Assembly: GCF_024679245.1 (NCBI RefSeq)
Contig: NC_090195.1
Location: 1,124,365-1,188,364 of the forward strand
Source of the DNA: Pseudorasbora parva
Taxonomy: Eukaryota; Chordata; Actinopteri; Cypriniformes; Gobionidae
Reading direction: 5' to 3'
DNA length: 64,000 bases
The notes beneath the pieces are model-generated. The model saw nothing but the letters and a program-made list of their open reading frames with translations, had not been told where the DNA came from and searched no databases. This document shows, piece after piece, positions 13,429 through 27,609 of this stretch. Every line of letters begins with the position of its first letter. Position 1 is the first letter of the stretch. A program made the translations under genes and the position numbers.

Positions 13429-16400
13429 GTTTAGTGAATTTGAAAACAAAATGATTAATTTTGTTTTTAGATTGTAAGCCCCCAATTTGCACATAATATA
13501 CTGCATAGTCTACTACATTACATTTGCTATATTTATTTATAGTCTTCAATAACATTATTTTTAGGACATCATTGGACAGGATGTGAAATAAAATAATTGT
13601 AGATTTTTTTTTTCCTTCTTAAAAAAGAAAGAAAGCAGAAAATACCTGGATGTATACCGCGTATCGCCATTCAACCTAAAAATACCGAGATATGATTTTT
13701 TTTGTGGCCATATCGCCGAGCCCTACCTCATCTGCATATCATTTGCATATGCATATCCAGCCATGTGATATAACATATTTACCTGTACAAGACATTTTAA
13801 GATGCGGATTGCTAAAAATGCTTCAGTCGTGTGTGCTCGGAGGCCTGTGGTGTTTATGAACCGTGCCGTTTGTTCCTCAGAGCCGACGGTTCGAGCGGAG
13901 CTCATGGAGCAAATCCCACATATCGCCATCTTCTGTCAGGAGAACAGACCTTCCATTCCATTCGCCTTCTCCAAATACCTCTTGCCCATCGTGGTCCGAT
14001 ACCTGGCTGACCAGAACAACCTGGTAAGTGTGAGCTCGGAGCGGCCGATCGATTGTGACTAGGGTTGGGTATCGTTTGGGTTTGTTACGATACTGGTGCC
14101 AAACCGGTACTTTTAAAGGGTTAGTTCACCCAAAAACTGTATGTTTATCTGCTGACCCCCAGGGCATCCAACATGTAGGTGTGTTTGTTTCTTCAGTAGA
14201 ATACAAATGAAGATTTTTAACTCAACCGTTGCTGTGTGTCGGTCATATAATGATGTGAATGGGGAACAACTCTATGAGAGCAAAAAAAAAACATGCTTAG
14301 ACAACATGCACACAAACCTGCTGCTCGTGACGACACACTGATGTCGTAAGACACAAAACGATCCGTTTGTTTGAGAAATTGAGCTGTATTTATATCATTT
14401 TTTTAACCTCAAATACAACGCTATATCAAACGGCCTGGAACGCGCTTCACCTCCGGTAAGGTCAATAATACATGATCTGGATATGGGATATATGAGCCGA
14501 AATAAAGCGCAGAAGCACGTTTGAAATTAAATCGACGGCATCGAAATGAGGAACCGAAATCTGCGTTCTGAGGCCATGTCCACATTTGAAAACGTATATT
14601 TTTTCTCCGTTTTGACCTTCCATCCACACTGAGACAGCGTTTTAAGTCACTGAAAACGTATCGTTTTGAAAGCGCTCTCCAGAGCGGATACATTTGAAAA
14701 CGCCGTCTTCGCGTCGTGGTGTGGACTGTGAAAACGGAGGCTTTTTAATACGATGATGCATTTAGCCATGTGATGCAGTCATATGACCAATTCAGCCAAG
14801 ATGATGAACAACATTGTACAGCAGTTGTTTTGTATGCTTTCTGTTTTGACAGCCTTGCTAAATATTATTGTCAGTTTGTACATACTGTTAAAAAACTCAG
14901 TGCCTTTTCTCGACATTGCTGCAGAATTTCAAAGAGTAAATAAACGAGTAGCGGAAATGACGCAAGTCGAAGCGTCTTGGATTTGCTCATGCGCAGTACG
15001 GGGATGTAAGCGTTTTCAGACGTTTCAGTGTAGATTAACATTTTTTGAAAAACGGTTAAATGATAGTGTGGACGCGAAGCGTTTTTAGACAACTCAGTTT
15101 TTAAATTTAGTCGGATTACTGCAGACGTAGCCTGATTCGGTCCGGCACACACTGGTTATATACACTGCAAAAAATGCTTTTCTTACTTCGGATTTTTGTC
15201 TTGTTTCTAGTCCAAACATCTAATGCTGTGTTTACACCGCACGCGAATGATGTGATTCGCGCAAGTGATTTACATGTGAAGTCAATGCAAAGACGCGAAT
15301 AGGCATACTGCGGCGTGAATCGCGCTGCAAGGATCACGTGAATTGAACGTTTTGATCGCGCGAAACGCGAATCGCTGAAGTTGAAAAATCTGAACTTTGG
15401 CAGATATTCGTGCCGCGTTAACCAATGAGGAGCCTGCTTACGGCTGTCACGTGGTGAAGTGGGAAAACGTGGGAAACCCTGAGGCCAGAGTAATTTACAA
15501 ATACTACTGTTATTGTGTCACAAAATGTAGTTTTAATAGTTTTTTTATGCGAGAATGTAGTTGTTTAAAGCTCAAATATGTGGTTTATTTATTAAAGTCC
15601 CAGTGAACCGGAAGTTGCAAGCGACTTTATTTCAGTGATTTGACGTATTTCCGAGAGAAACGGAATACTAAATGAGCAGAACAGAGGGCGTGACTTGTTT
15701 CCCCCTCCCTGTGACCTGATTGGATATCCACAACTTTCCTGCAAGTCTTAGTGGGCGTCGCCATGACACTCGATACTTTCTTCATTCTCTACACAAGTAA
15801 CTCGCGGGCAGCAGACTGTCGGTTGGATGGGCGTGTTTAATGATGGCATGTCGAAGCCCAAGCCGTCAAACAGGCGTCATCAAAAAAGGCCTACCAATGT
15901 AGGGGGGAGGAGCATTTTCAGATATGATTAAAGATTACGAAGCCAAATAATTTTTTGATGCCGATTGACTTGCACGGATGGATTGTTCACCACAAAACTA
16001 GCAATTTGTGCTAGCAAAGTAAATATGGTCAATTTTGATTTCATGAGGACTTTAAGAGAGCTCCTATTTGAAAATTTGATCTGGTGTTTTCGGAGGTGTG
16101 AGACCCGGGCGATCAGCGGAGCTCTCCCCGGCGAGAGCAGCCTTAACTCGGCTACTCCTTGTTTGGACTTGAGGACACTAAAATTATGATCAGTTATTCA
16201 ACTAAATATACAAATAAAATGTATGAATTAGGCCTTATTTAATTCTATAAAATATAATACTTATCTGCCAACATTGTCTCTCTCTGATAAATTAAAATAA
16301 GCTGATAACATCACTGTTTACTCCAGAACGACTGTACAGCCAAATAAAATTTTGCAAAATTGTTTGACACTGAAGCTGCTTTGACACAATCGTGATTGTA

Positions 16401-19400
16401 AAAGCGCGATATAAATAAAGTTGATTGACTGATACTCCTCCTGCCGACTGCCGCTGCCTGGCAGAAGCCCCTCCCATGACGCGGATTCGCGTCTGTTGTG
16501 TAGTGAATGTCGCGCGAATGAAGCAAATTTCACGCGCGAATGAAGCGAATGGATAAAAAATGTTCACACGTCCAACTTTGCGCGAATAGCGCGTTTTTTC
16601 TTCTTCTTTTTTTTCTCTCCACGTCATTGACGTGCGCCGTGAACGCAGCATAAAAATTCTTACGTAAAGAAACATTTACTACACAAGTAAAAATTGTCTT
16701 GTTTTGGGAAAAAATAACTAAAAATTAAGAGTTTTTGATTAAAATAAGATAAATAATCTGCCAATGGGGTTTGAATTCTGTTCTGTTTGAATTAAGATTA
16801 TTTTTCTCACCCCATTGGCAGATTATTTATCTTATTTTAAGCAAAAACTCTCTTCATTTTGAGTTATTTTCAACAAAACAAGACAAGACAATTACTTTTA
16901 CTTGTCTAGTAAATACTTCGTTTTAATTTTTAGATGTTTGGACGAGGAACAAGACAAAAATACTGAGTAAGAAAAGCATTTTTTGTTGTGTAGGTTTCGG
17001 TATCCATCCCTAATAGTGCGTGTGCGTGCGTGTGTGCGTGTGTGCGTGTGTGCGTGTGTGTGTGTGTGTGCATGTGTGTGTGGTCAGGTCCGTAAGACGA
17101 GTCAGGCGGCGCTGCTGGTTCTGCTGGAGCAGGAGCTCATTGAGCGAGGAGATGTGGAGAGCCTGGTCTGTCCTGTTTTAGTGGATCTGACGGCTCCGGA
17201 CAGCAACGACGACGTGAAGACTGAAGCCATGGCGGTGAGAGATCAAGACCTCGTGTGTGTCCTGACGCGATTATCCATTAATCGTCTGATTCGCTGTAAT
17301 GGTGCAGATTACATTTATATCACATTTGGCCAAAGAATATAAAAAACACTGTTGTAAAGAACACAACGGTCATCTAAACCCTTCCTTTATACGAAATGAT
17401 GGTTTGTGGGTTTAATCAATCTGCATTATAATATAATCATCACATAAACAAACATTTCCACAGCAATAAAGTAAAACATGGTATTGGTTTACATTATTAT
17501 ATTATGTTATATTATATAAATTATATGATGCTATAATATATTCATTATATATGATATTAAATGATTAGAATGAAGCAGATGAAATGGTGAATTGCATTTG
17601 TTTGCTGCTTCTCTCAGATCATTTGTAAAATGGCGCCGATGGTGGGGAAGGACGTCACTGAGCGTCTTTTTCTGCCTCGCTTCTGCGAGATGTGCTGCGA
17701 CTGCAGGATGTTCCACGTGCGTAAGGTGGGTGATTCTGATTGGCTGGTGGGATGTTCCATGTGCGTAAGATGGGTGTTTCTGATTGGCTGGTGAGATGTT
17801 CCTTGTGCGTAAGATGGGTGTTTCTGATTGGCTGGTGAGATGTTCCTTGTGCGTAAGATTGGTGTTTCTGATTGGCTGGTGAGATGTTCCTTGTGCGTAA
17901 GATTGGTGTTTCTGATTGGCTGGTGAGATGTTCCTTGTGCGTAAGATTGGTGTTTCTGATTGGCTGGTGAGATGTTCCTTGTGCGTAAGATGGGTGTTTC
18001 TGATTGGCTGGTGAGATGTTCCTTGTGCGTAAGATGGGTGTTTCTGATTGGCTGGTGTTCAGGAGTTTAGAAGGGTTTCTTGTCAAGCGGCTCCTCCAGT
18101 TTCTGCTGAAGCTAATACAGAAGTAATGTAAACTGCAGTTTCTCCTCTGGCCACTAGAGCGGCTCCAGAAGGAGCAGAATCTCATTGAGCTCATGTTAAA
18201 ATGCCCAACTTTACAGCAGAATAAAACATGTTTACAGTCGGGGACAAATTGTGGTTTTGGTCTATACGGCTAATTTTGACCTTCATGACGACTGAGGGGG
18301 TGAATTTATTTATAACTCATTCGTTTACATTATATAAAGCCTTAAAGTTCTGCATAATGAAGGGCGTGGCCACTTTGAGTGACAGGTGGATTGCCGTTTA
18401 TCTGCTGTCTGTTAGTCATCGTGTCACCTAAGCTCCGCCCACGTCCCGCCTCTTTGCCCATTTCCTGTTATCCGTGCATGACGCCTGATGTTGCCAAGAT
18501 GGCGACGGCCAGCTCGTCTCTACTTTACGCTTCAGAACGGCTCTTCAGAATCCTATGAGTGACATCACGGACACTACGGCCAGATTCGTTTACAGTCTAT
18601 GGTCTCTGTCCTCGGCCCTGATTGGAGGTGTGTGTTTGTGTCCCACAGGTGTGTGCGGCGAACTTTGGAGACATCTGCAGTGTTGTTGGAGGAGACGCCA
18701 CTGAGGAACTACTGGTATGATCACACAAATAAAAAACATGTAAAATACGGATTAGAGGGAAGTGAGGATTCAGACACTCAGGCTTTCTTTAGCACAAGTT
18801 ACTTTACTTCATCAAACTGCAGCGTGTTATTAATCATACGCTTTTAGTGACTACTGACACAAGGGGGGCTATTATTTATTTATTTGTTTATTTACATTTA
18901 TTTTTTGTTTAAATTTGTTTATATGTAAACATGTTTATTTAAATGCATTTATTTAAATTCATTTGTTTATTTACATTTATTTGTCTGTTTAAATTTATAT
19001 TTAAAAAATATTTATTTAAATTTATTTGTTTATTTACACTTATTTGTTGGTTGAAATGTATTGTTTATTTAAATTTATTTATATTTTAAAATCCGTTAGT
19101 TACATTTATTCATTTGTTTATTTACATTTATTTGTTGGTTTAAATGTATTTTTGTTTATTTAAATTAATTAATTTAAATTAGTTTATTTACATTTATTTG
19201 TTTATGTAAATGTATTTAAATTAATTTGAATAAATATAAATTAATGAATTTATTTATTTATATTTATTTAAATGTATTTGTTTATTTACATTTGTATTTA
19301 TTAATTTAAGGATATATTATCATGCACATTTTTTACTATGGGCTGAATTATATTTTTTATTATAATATAATGTATAAATATTAATGTAATTTGTAAAAAA

Positions 19401-22400
19401 AAAAAAAAAAAAAAATCTACAACTTAAAAATTAAGATAAAAAGGGTCAATTGTATAATTAATTAATTAATTAACAATAATTCTTGGCCAAAATAGTTTTT
19501 GTATATTTGTTTTTGATATAACACACACACACACACACAAACACACACTGATTTGTTCCTCATTTCCTGCCGTCCCTCTCTCCTCCTCCTGTCCAGCTTC
19601 CGCGGTTCTTCCAGCTGTGTTCAGATAATGTATGGGGCGTGAGGAAGGCCTGCGCCGAATGCTTCATGACCGTTTCTTCAGCCACATCTGCAGAAGTGCG
19701 GCGGACCAAACTCTCATCTCTGTTCATCAGTCTCATCAGCGACCCGTCCCGCTGGGTACGTCACGGCCCTTTAAAATCTCCTCTGTTTGGCCTTAAAGGG
19801 ATAGTTCACCCATAAATGAGCCTGTGATGTTTATCTGCTGAGCCCCAGGGCATCATAGGTGTGTCTGTTTTTTCAGGAGAACACTAATGAAGATTTTTAA
19901 CTCAACCGCTGCTCGTATAATGCATGCCAATGGGGTGTATTTCTATGAGAGTAAAACACACAGACATCCATATTAAACCCTGTGGCGACACATTGATGTC
20001 TTAAGACACAAAACGATCTCTTTCTGCCAGAAACACAACAGTATTTGTGTTATTTTATACCTCATATCGAGACGAATCTCATCTAGTATTCATAGCGCCA
20101 TTACTTCCAGCGAGTAAGGTCAAAGTAGTGGCGCGATCATAGATATATATTTATGTAGATGCCTCAATGGACCGATTCTCGGAGGCACTAATGAGGTATA
20201 TATATTATACTCTCACCTAAATGATTATTAGGAGCACACACTAATACTGTGTTTGACCCCCTTTCACCTTCAGAACTGCCTTAATTCTCTGTGGCGTTGA
20301 CTCAACAAGCTGCTGAAAGCATTCTTTAGAAATGTCGGCCCATATTGATAGGAGAGCATCTTGCAGTTGATGGAGATTTGTGGGATGCACATCCAGGGCA
20401 CGAAGCTCCCGTTCCACCGCATCCCAAAGATGCTCTATTGGGTTGAGATCTGGGGACTGTGGCGGCCATTTTAGTACAGTCAACTCATTGGCATGTTCAA
20501 GAAACCAATCTGAAATGATTTAAGCTTTGTGACATGGTGCATTATCCTGCTGGAAGTAGCCATCAGAGGATGGGCACATGGTGGTCATAAAGGGATGGAC
20601 ATGGTCAGAAACAATGCTCAGGTAGGCCGTGGCATTTAAACGATGCCCAATTGGCACTAAGGGGCCTAAAGTGTGCCAAGAAAACATCCCCCACACCATT
20701 ACACCACCACCACCATCCTGCACAGTGGGAACAAGGCATGATGGATCCATGTTCTCATTCTGGTTACGCCAAATTCTGACTCCACCATCTGAACATCTCA
20801 ACAGAAATCGAGACTCATCAGACCAGGCGACATTTCTCCAGTCTTCAACTGGCCAATTTTGGTGAGCTTGTGCAAATTGTCGCCTCTTTTTCCTGTTTGT
20901 AGTGGAGATGAGTGGTCCCCGGTGGGGTCTTCTGCTGGTGTAGCCCATCCGCCTCAAGGTTGTGTGTGTTGTGGCTTCACAAATGCTTTGCGGCGTACCT
21001 CGGTTGTAACGAGTGGTAATTTCAGTCAAAGTTGCTCTTCTATCAGCTTGAATCAGTCGGCCCATTCTCCTCTGACCTCGAGCATCAACAAGGCATTGGG
21101 GTGGGGTGTGTGTGTTACATTTACATTTACATTTATGCATTTGGCAGACGCTTTTATCCAAAGCGACTTACATTGCATTCAAGGTACACATTATACATTA
21201 TTGTCAGTTCTTGCTTTCCCTGGGAATCGAACCCATGACCTTGGCGTTACTAGCGCCACGCTCTACTGGTTGAGCTACAGGAAAGCCACGTGTTACATTA
21301 CAAAGTGTGTGTTACATTTAAGGCTTCGGTCACTTTTGACCGTGAGGAGAACAAGTGTGACCCTTAAACGAAGAGGACCAGAGGTTGACGAAAATAGGTT
21401 AAAATGCTCAGACATTGGGTCAACTAGAACTAGAAAAGCACATTTGACACAGGACTGAGACTAAATTAAGAAATAGCTGATGAAATTAACACTAGCTTAA
21501 AACTGCAGACCTTCAGCTGTTGGTTCGCATTAAAGTCTATTATGAGGAGAAAAATCCTGGAATGTTTTCCTTAAAAAATGTCATTTCTTTTGCAACCTGA
21601 AGACAGACGTGAAGATCGTGGATGAGATTGTGGTGAGTTATTGATCATGAGCTAATGGTTTAATGAGTGTGTGTTGCGGTCACAGGTGCGTCAGGCGGCG
21701 TTTCAGTCGCTGGGTCAGTTCATCTCGACGTTTGCGAGCCCGGGCAGTAACGCGGGTCAGTACTTCAGAGACGAGGGGAACTGGAGCGGAGCACAAACAC
21801 ACAGGTGAGACGAGCCTTCACGCCCACTTTAACCTTCGTTTAGGTATTACCTGTAATGAGGGACCAAACAGAACAATTAAAGGGGTAGTTCAGCGCTGGG
21901 AAGATGAATCTGTATTTAAACTGGGTCATTAATGTAGTAGAAATGTGAAATTACTTTTGAATTTGGTGCCTTCTAGACTGAGGGTGCGTTCACACTTGTC
22001 ATGTTTGGTTGGATTAAAGCGAACCCTGGTGCGATTGCTCGTTTAGTGCGGTTCATTTGAACACATGTGAACGCTGCCATCCGAATCAAACCAGCCATAT
22101 GTTCACGCATAAAATGATGGGGTTTCTGTGTAATGGACTGCATTTATATAGCTCTTTTATCCAAAGCGCTTTACATTTTTGCCTCACATTCACCCATTCA
22201 TACACCGATGGCGATGTCAGCCATGTAAGGCCCATCCAGCTCGTCGGGAGCCGCTGGGGTTAGGTGTCTTGCTCATGGACACGTCGACACTTGGTCAGGT
22301 GGAACCAGGGATTGAACCACCAACCTTCTGGTTTGTAGACAACCTACATGAACCACTGAGCCACTGCCGCCCCATCACACGCTGTGTGAAAGCAACCACG

Positions 22401-25400
22401 TCCCGGCACTGATTACTGAACTGAACCCGGGTCGGGGACCTACCGTATTTTCCGGACTATAAGTCGCTCCGGAGTATAAGTCGCATCAGTCAAAAAATGC
22501 GTCATGAAGAGGAAAAAAACATATATAGGTCGCACTGGACTATAAGTCGCATTAGGGCAGAGCGGGAGCCGCGCGCGCATGCGAGCACCCGCTCGTGTGC
22601 ACTCGCTCGTGCCCGCTTCACCGCATAACCGAGCAGAAGAAAGAAAGTTTGAAGTGAGTAAGAAACTTGTAAGGGACAGGCGAAAAGCAGAGGTTACTTT
22701 AACTGTAATGAAGAAGAAAAAGAAAGCTACTTGCGGACTGAAAGCAAGATGGCCAGAGCTGAAGGAACGAGTCCACAGAGGCTTGAACTCTGCCGGGAGA
22801 GGCTCCGCCGCGCGACGCTGTGTGAATCGTTCTCCGCTGCATATTTTACTACATGCAGTTTGTAATTTGCAGAATACGATTTTCTTTATGGGGGCATTTT
22901 GTTTGTGTTCAGTCTTTCTAAGTTGTTGTCTTTAAGTTAATATTAGGCTACAGGAGCAGCATAGAGCGCATTCTCGTGGCTATTCTTATTCTTGTCAGTC
23001 AGTATGAATTAAATTTGATATATAAGTCGAAGGACCAGCCAAACTATGAAAAAAGTGCGACTTATAGTCCGGAAAATACGGTAGTAACATTGCGGGGTTC
23101 GATCCGGGACGAGCGCTGTGTGAACAAAAGCCGAAACTAATGCCGCAGCGTGTGTGTAGTTATCGTGTGACTCCTAGAGCTTGTTTTTTCAATAACACAA
23201 CCCTGCAGTGCCAGAAGAGCTCGTCGGTGTTTTAAACGCAGAGAGTGTTCGGATACAAAAGAAACTAAAATTAAACAAGCAGAAATGAGCGCAAACTGGA
23301 CACAAGTCGAGACCGCGGAGCTCCTTACTATCCGCGCTGAAGCTGAGATCGCTCGCCGTTATACGTCACATCCGGATGTCACGTGTCAACTCGACCCGGG
23401 ACCGTTACGGGTTGTGTGTGAAAGTGCACATATTACGGTATTTCACTGGCAGTGAGAATGGACCAAATCTAGCGGCCCGGGAACAAATGCCGCGTCACAT
23501 TATCCGTGTATTTGCCGGAATCGCAGTGGGAAAGAGGCTCAATAAAAATACTTTATGCTCCGTGTCCAGATAGAAAACGTGCCGTTTACTAAACGATTGA
23601 TTGGGCCAGACTAAATTACAGAAATCAGTGAGTTATTTACCGCGTCTATAGTCTAGGGTTAGAGACGCACGGCATCAAGTTTAGATGCAAATCGATCAGA
23701 GGTTCGAATCCGCCTTTTGCCGAACTCGCTCTACTCCCTTTCCCCATCACATATCAGATTGGAAAGGTATTTTTTTTCAATAAAAGAGAAAATAATAGAA
23801 AAGGGGAAATAAAGCGTTTAACATGTGTTTAATAATACGTTTCTCGGTTAAGGGGTAGCCAAGGTAAGCAGACATGAGCTGAATTAGAGACGATAAAAGT
23901 GAGTGGGTCTGATATCATTGGTCTTAAAAAGTGGGTGGGTCTTGTCCTGCACACACACAATGGTTCCGACACCCATGAAGAAGAGCATTTTTTTGCAGTG
24001 TGGTCACTTAAGTGGGTAAGCCCTAGCAGTTTAACCAGAGCGCCCTCTAGTGCTCGGGTGAATAATAGCACTGCTGAGAAGCGATTAGTAACAGGAAAAC
24101 TGTTACAACCTGTCTTGTCTCGTTCAGCACAAACACAGATGCCAGCTCGTCCGCATCAGAGACGCCTGCCGTTACCCACAATCCCTCTGGCTGTGCGGAG
24201 GAGGGCGGAGCTAAAGTGACAGAGGAGGGCGGAGCTGAAGTGACGGAGGAGGGTCAAGCTGATGTGGCGGTGGAGGGCAGAGCTAAAGAAACGGAAGGCG
24301 GAGCTGATGTGGCGGAGGAGGGCGGAGCTAAAGTAGAAGAGGGTGGAGCTGATGTGACAGAGGAGGGTGGAGCTAAAGAAGAGGAGGGTGGAGCTGAAGT
24401 GGTGGAGGGCGGAGCTGATGTGGCGGAGGAGGGCGGAGCTAAAGACGTGGAGGGCGGAGCTAAAGTAGAAGAGGGTGGAGCTGATGTGACTGAGGGCGGA
24501 GCTAAAAAAGAGGAGGGTGGAGCTAACGTGGTGGAGGGCGGAGCTGATGTGGCAGAGGAGGGCGGAGGTGAGCAGGAGGCGGAGTCCTGCAGTGACTCTA
24601 AGTGCCTTCATGAAGAGACGGAGGCTTCATCTGGAGCCGATGAGGAGCCGGATTCACCGACTAATGATCCTTCGCCCTCACAAAACGAGCAGGAGCTGTT
24701 TAACTCCTTCCAGTACTGGAGGACGCCCATCCCAGAGCTCGACCTGAAGCTGCTGGAGGAGCAGGATAAGCGGCCGTCGGCTCCAGCTCTGGGCCGCAAA
24801 CAGCTGGAGGAGCTCATCGAAAACCTGGAGCCGCACATCGACGACCCGGATGTCAAAGGTGAGCGCCGCTTCACAAGACGAATCGTGACATTTGTGTCAA
24901 TTGGTGCGCTCAAGTCCTCCTGGGATGTTTGTATTTACGTTGTATTTACGAGGTGAAAAGTAGTGTTTACTACATCATGTGCGTTCAAATCTCTTTGGTC
25001 GGAGCAAGATAGCGGTATACCTTTTTAAAATTAATTTCACGAAAACACAGCAAGGTTTGTTAACTCTGCTTATAGAAAATGAACAACCAAGAATGCGCAT
25101 CAGGTGAGTTTTAATCTTTTACGTGTTTAATTAATCTATGAAGCCAGTGTAAACTATCTTTTTTATATAATTATTTTTACTAGTTTACTTTGTTGTAATT
25201 GACGAAGCCTAACTGTCTCAGTGCTAATTACCCGATATGCAACTACAGACGTTGCATGCATTGATTCCGTGTTTCCATGCCGTGTTTCTCATGGACACAC
25301 CCCAACTCGTACAGGTCGGGGCTTTAAGAAAATCCCGAACTTCCCACTGGTATTTACGACTTCGTGGTGGCGTTCTTTCATGTTCAACTCGTAAATACGA

Positions 25401-27546
25401 TCTTTACGACATTACTTGAACGCACCAAATGTCCAGCCCTAGTTATACGGCAAGCCATTTAGATTTTTATCCATTCCCAGGATATTAATTCTTGATATCA
25501 ACAATTCAGTTTTCACTAGTTAAATGATTAAAATTAATTTCTGATTGAAATCTTGTTTCCGTCCCAATCAGAAATAAGATTATTTTTCTCACCCCATTGG
25601 CAGATCATTTTGCCTGTTTTAAGCAAAAACTCTCTTCATTTAGATATTTTTCTCCAGAAAACAAGAAAAAAATATCTTGTCGTTTTACTGATCTAGTAAA
25701 CGCATCTTGATTTAAGAATATTAAATGTTTGGACTGGAAACAAGAACTAAATACTAAATAAGAAGAGCATTTTTTGCAGTGAATGAGTTCTTGATATCAG
25801 GAAAGGGATTCTCACTAGGAAAGGATCAATGGGGATTTTTTGATATGAGGAATTAAATGTCAACTTGTAAAACTGTCGCGTCTGCTTCAGATGATCAGTG
25901 TAATCACAGTTTGTCAAATTAGTTCTCAAACTAAATGTTTAGCTCATTCAAAAATGTTGCATTTACTCTTGTGTTGTTTTCTCCCGCGATCATCTGAGGG
26001 TCCATGATTACTACAGTTTGTGTGTCTGTTCATCATAAACCATCGTTCCTGTCTCTTGAAATTGGATTATAACTCGATTGGTTATTTTTTACGATGCCTT
26101 TATGACACTGATTTTTGGATCTTTTCATTTTTAGAGGAATGGACTGTAAATGGAGGGACAGAAATCCCTCAGGTTTCATAAAGAATATCTTCATTTGTGT
26201 TAGGAAGTTAAATGAAACCTGATTGAGGATATGACAACAGAATTACATTTTTGGGGTGAATTATACCGTATAAATAGAGCAAGCGACTGTGGTTTAAACA
26301 ACTCTATCTCGAATCATATCGTTTACATGAACGGTGCATTTTATAACTTAACGATACATCGTTACTGTTAAAAATGTTCATTCCTGATATCGATGGGTCA
26401 ATTATCACAATTTTTTAATCTGTAAATGTTACATTTGATATTTCTGATGTCTGAAAATGTATTTGATATTAGTAATCAGCAGAGTACTACTAATAACAAT
26501 CACATTCATGATATCAGAAAATAACATTGTTTATGTTTACACAACTTTTGGTTCTAGTCGGACTGAATTGATTTTTTTGACATGCACACTGCACAAATAT
26601 ACAGATTCCCGCCGTCTTAGTCGGATCTGTATTAGTTTTAAAACGTTAGTTTAAAAAATATGTAACACTTATCCATTTCTGGTCATAATTTGGAGACGAT
26701 GAGCATACGAACCATTGTGCTGCTTTTATTTATCTCCATCGGATTAGAAGAGGAATAAACCACTCCTTTCATTCTGATCGAGCTCAGTCCGATCGATTAT
26801 TGAAGGCATTTGAGTAATCCGGATTATTTGGCTGCATATAAACGTAACCATTGCCACCAGTGACAGTCAAATTATTGATCTCAAAAATGAGCATTTTTAC
26901 AAGTACCAATTCTATTGTTGATATCAAGACACCAATAATCACGTAATTGATATCAAAAATTAAGATTTTTAGTAGTAAGAGTTGTATTTCTGATGTGAAA
27001 AGGGAAGAATTAAGAAATCAATTCTTCATATAAACATTTGTGAGGCAGCCTATGGTGACGTTTATCCAGTGAAAACCCAATCACAGAGATCAAGAATTAA
27101 AGTTTTACTAGTTGACATGTAATTCCTCTTATTAAAAATCACCATTACTAGTGAGAATCCCTTCCCTGATATCAAGAATTCATATGGTAGGATTAAATAA
27201 GTCTTGCTATAGTAGTAGCTGGATGTGACAACACACGGTCACGTTCATCAGTAAGAGTTTGTCTCCGCTTCTTGTGGCCTTTAGGAACAGAAGCGAGACC
27301 TTTGTGTCCGTGGAAGGAAGCAAGCTCAGGAAGTTACTAAACCGAGAAAACAGAAGGAGTGACGCACAATAGCTGTGTGTTCAGAAGAAGCAGGACCATA
27401 TCCGTCTTTAGTGTTTAGTTCTTCGCTTCACAATATTCCTCATTAATTATCTCATTATTCATCTCGTATAGCTGCTGTCATTTATTAAATGAGTACTTCT
27501 ACTTCTTTCCACTCCCTTTTGTGTGTGTGTGTGTTTGTGTGTATGT

Positions 27547-27609
<63 letters not shown>

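Larger units (their letters stand above)
9559..13880. repeat. ppp4r1 intron 4: nested transposons
   Basis: A nested stack. An outer element end GGGCTGGGCGGTATATCG lies at 9686 and a partner CATATCGCCGAGCCCTA at about 13725. Inside sits a CACTGCAAA-type MITE (9938-12888), which is split by an hAT element (10584-12594) that itself holds a repeat of GATTCGCACGGGATTA motifs (10945-11805). A long AT microsatellite lies at 13269-13418. Confidence 0.7.

Noticed and set aside
13174..13555. YIYIYI-type frames on both strands
   Set aside because: Translation of the AT/TG microsatellite.
17655..18194. 179-codon minus-strand frame with [17 protein letters not shown] repeats
   Set aside because: Antisense reading of exon 7 and the 44-bp array.
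21220..21290. tRNA gene on the minus strand
   Set aside because: Box A and box B are present but no paired acceptor stem is seen and it continues into a dispersed fish repeat; better called a SINE.
24156..24611. 151-codon Ser/Leu-rich frame on the minus strand
   Set aside because: Antisense shadow of the coding repeat in ppp4r1 exon 11, whose plus-strand frame joins flanking exons with correct phase.
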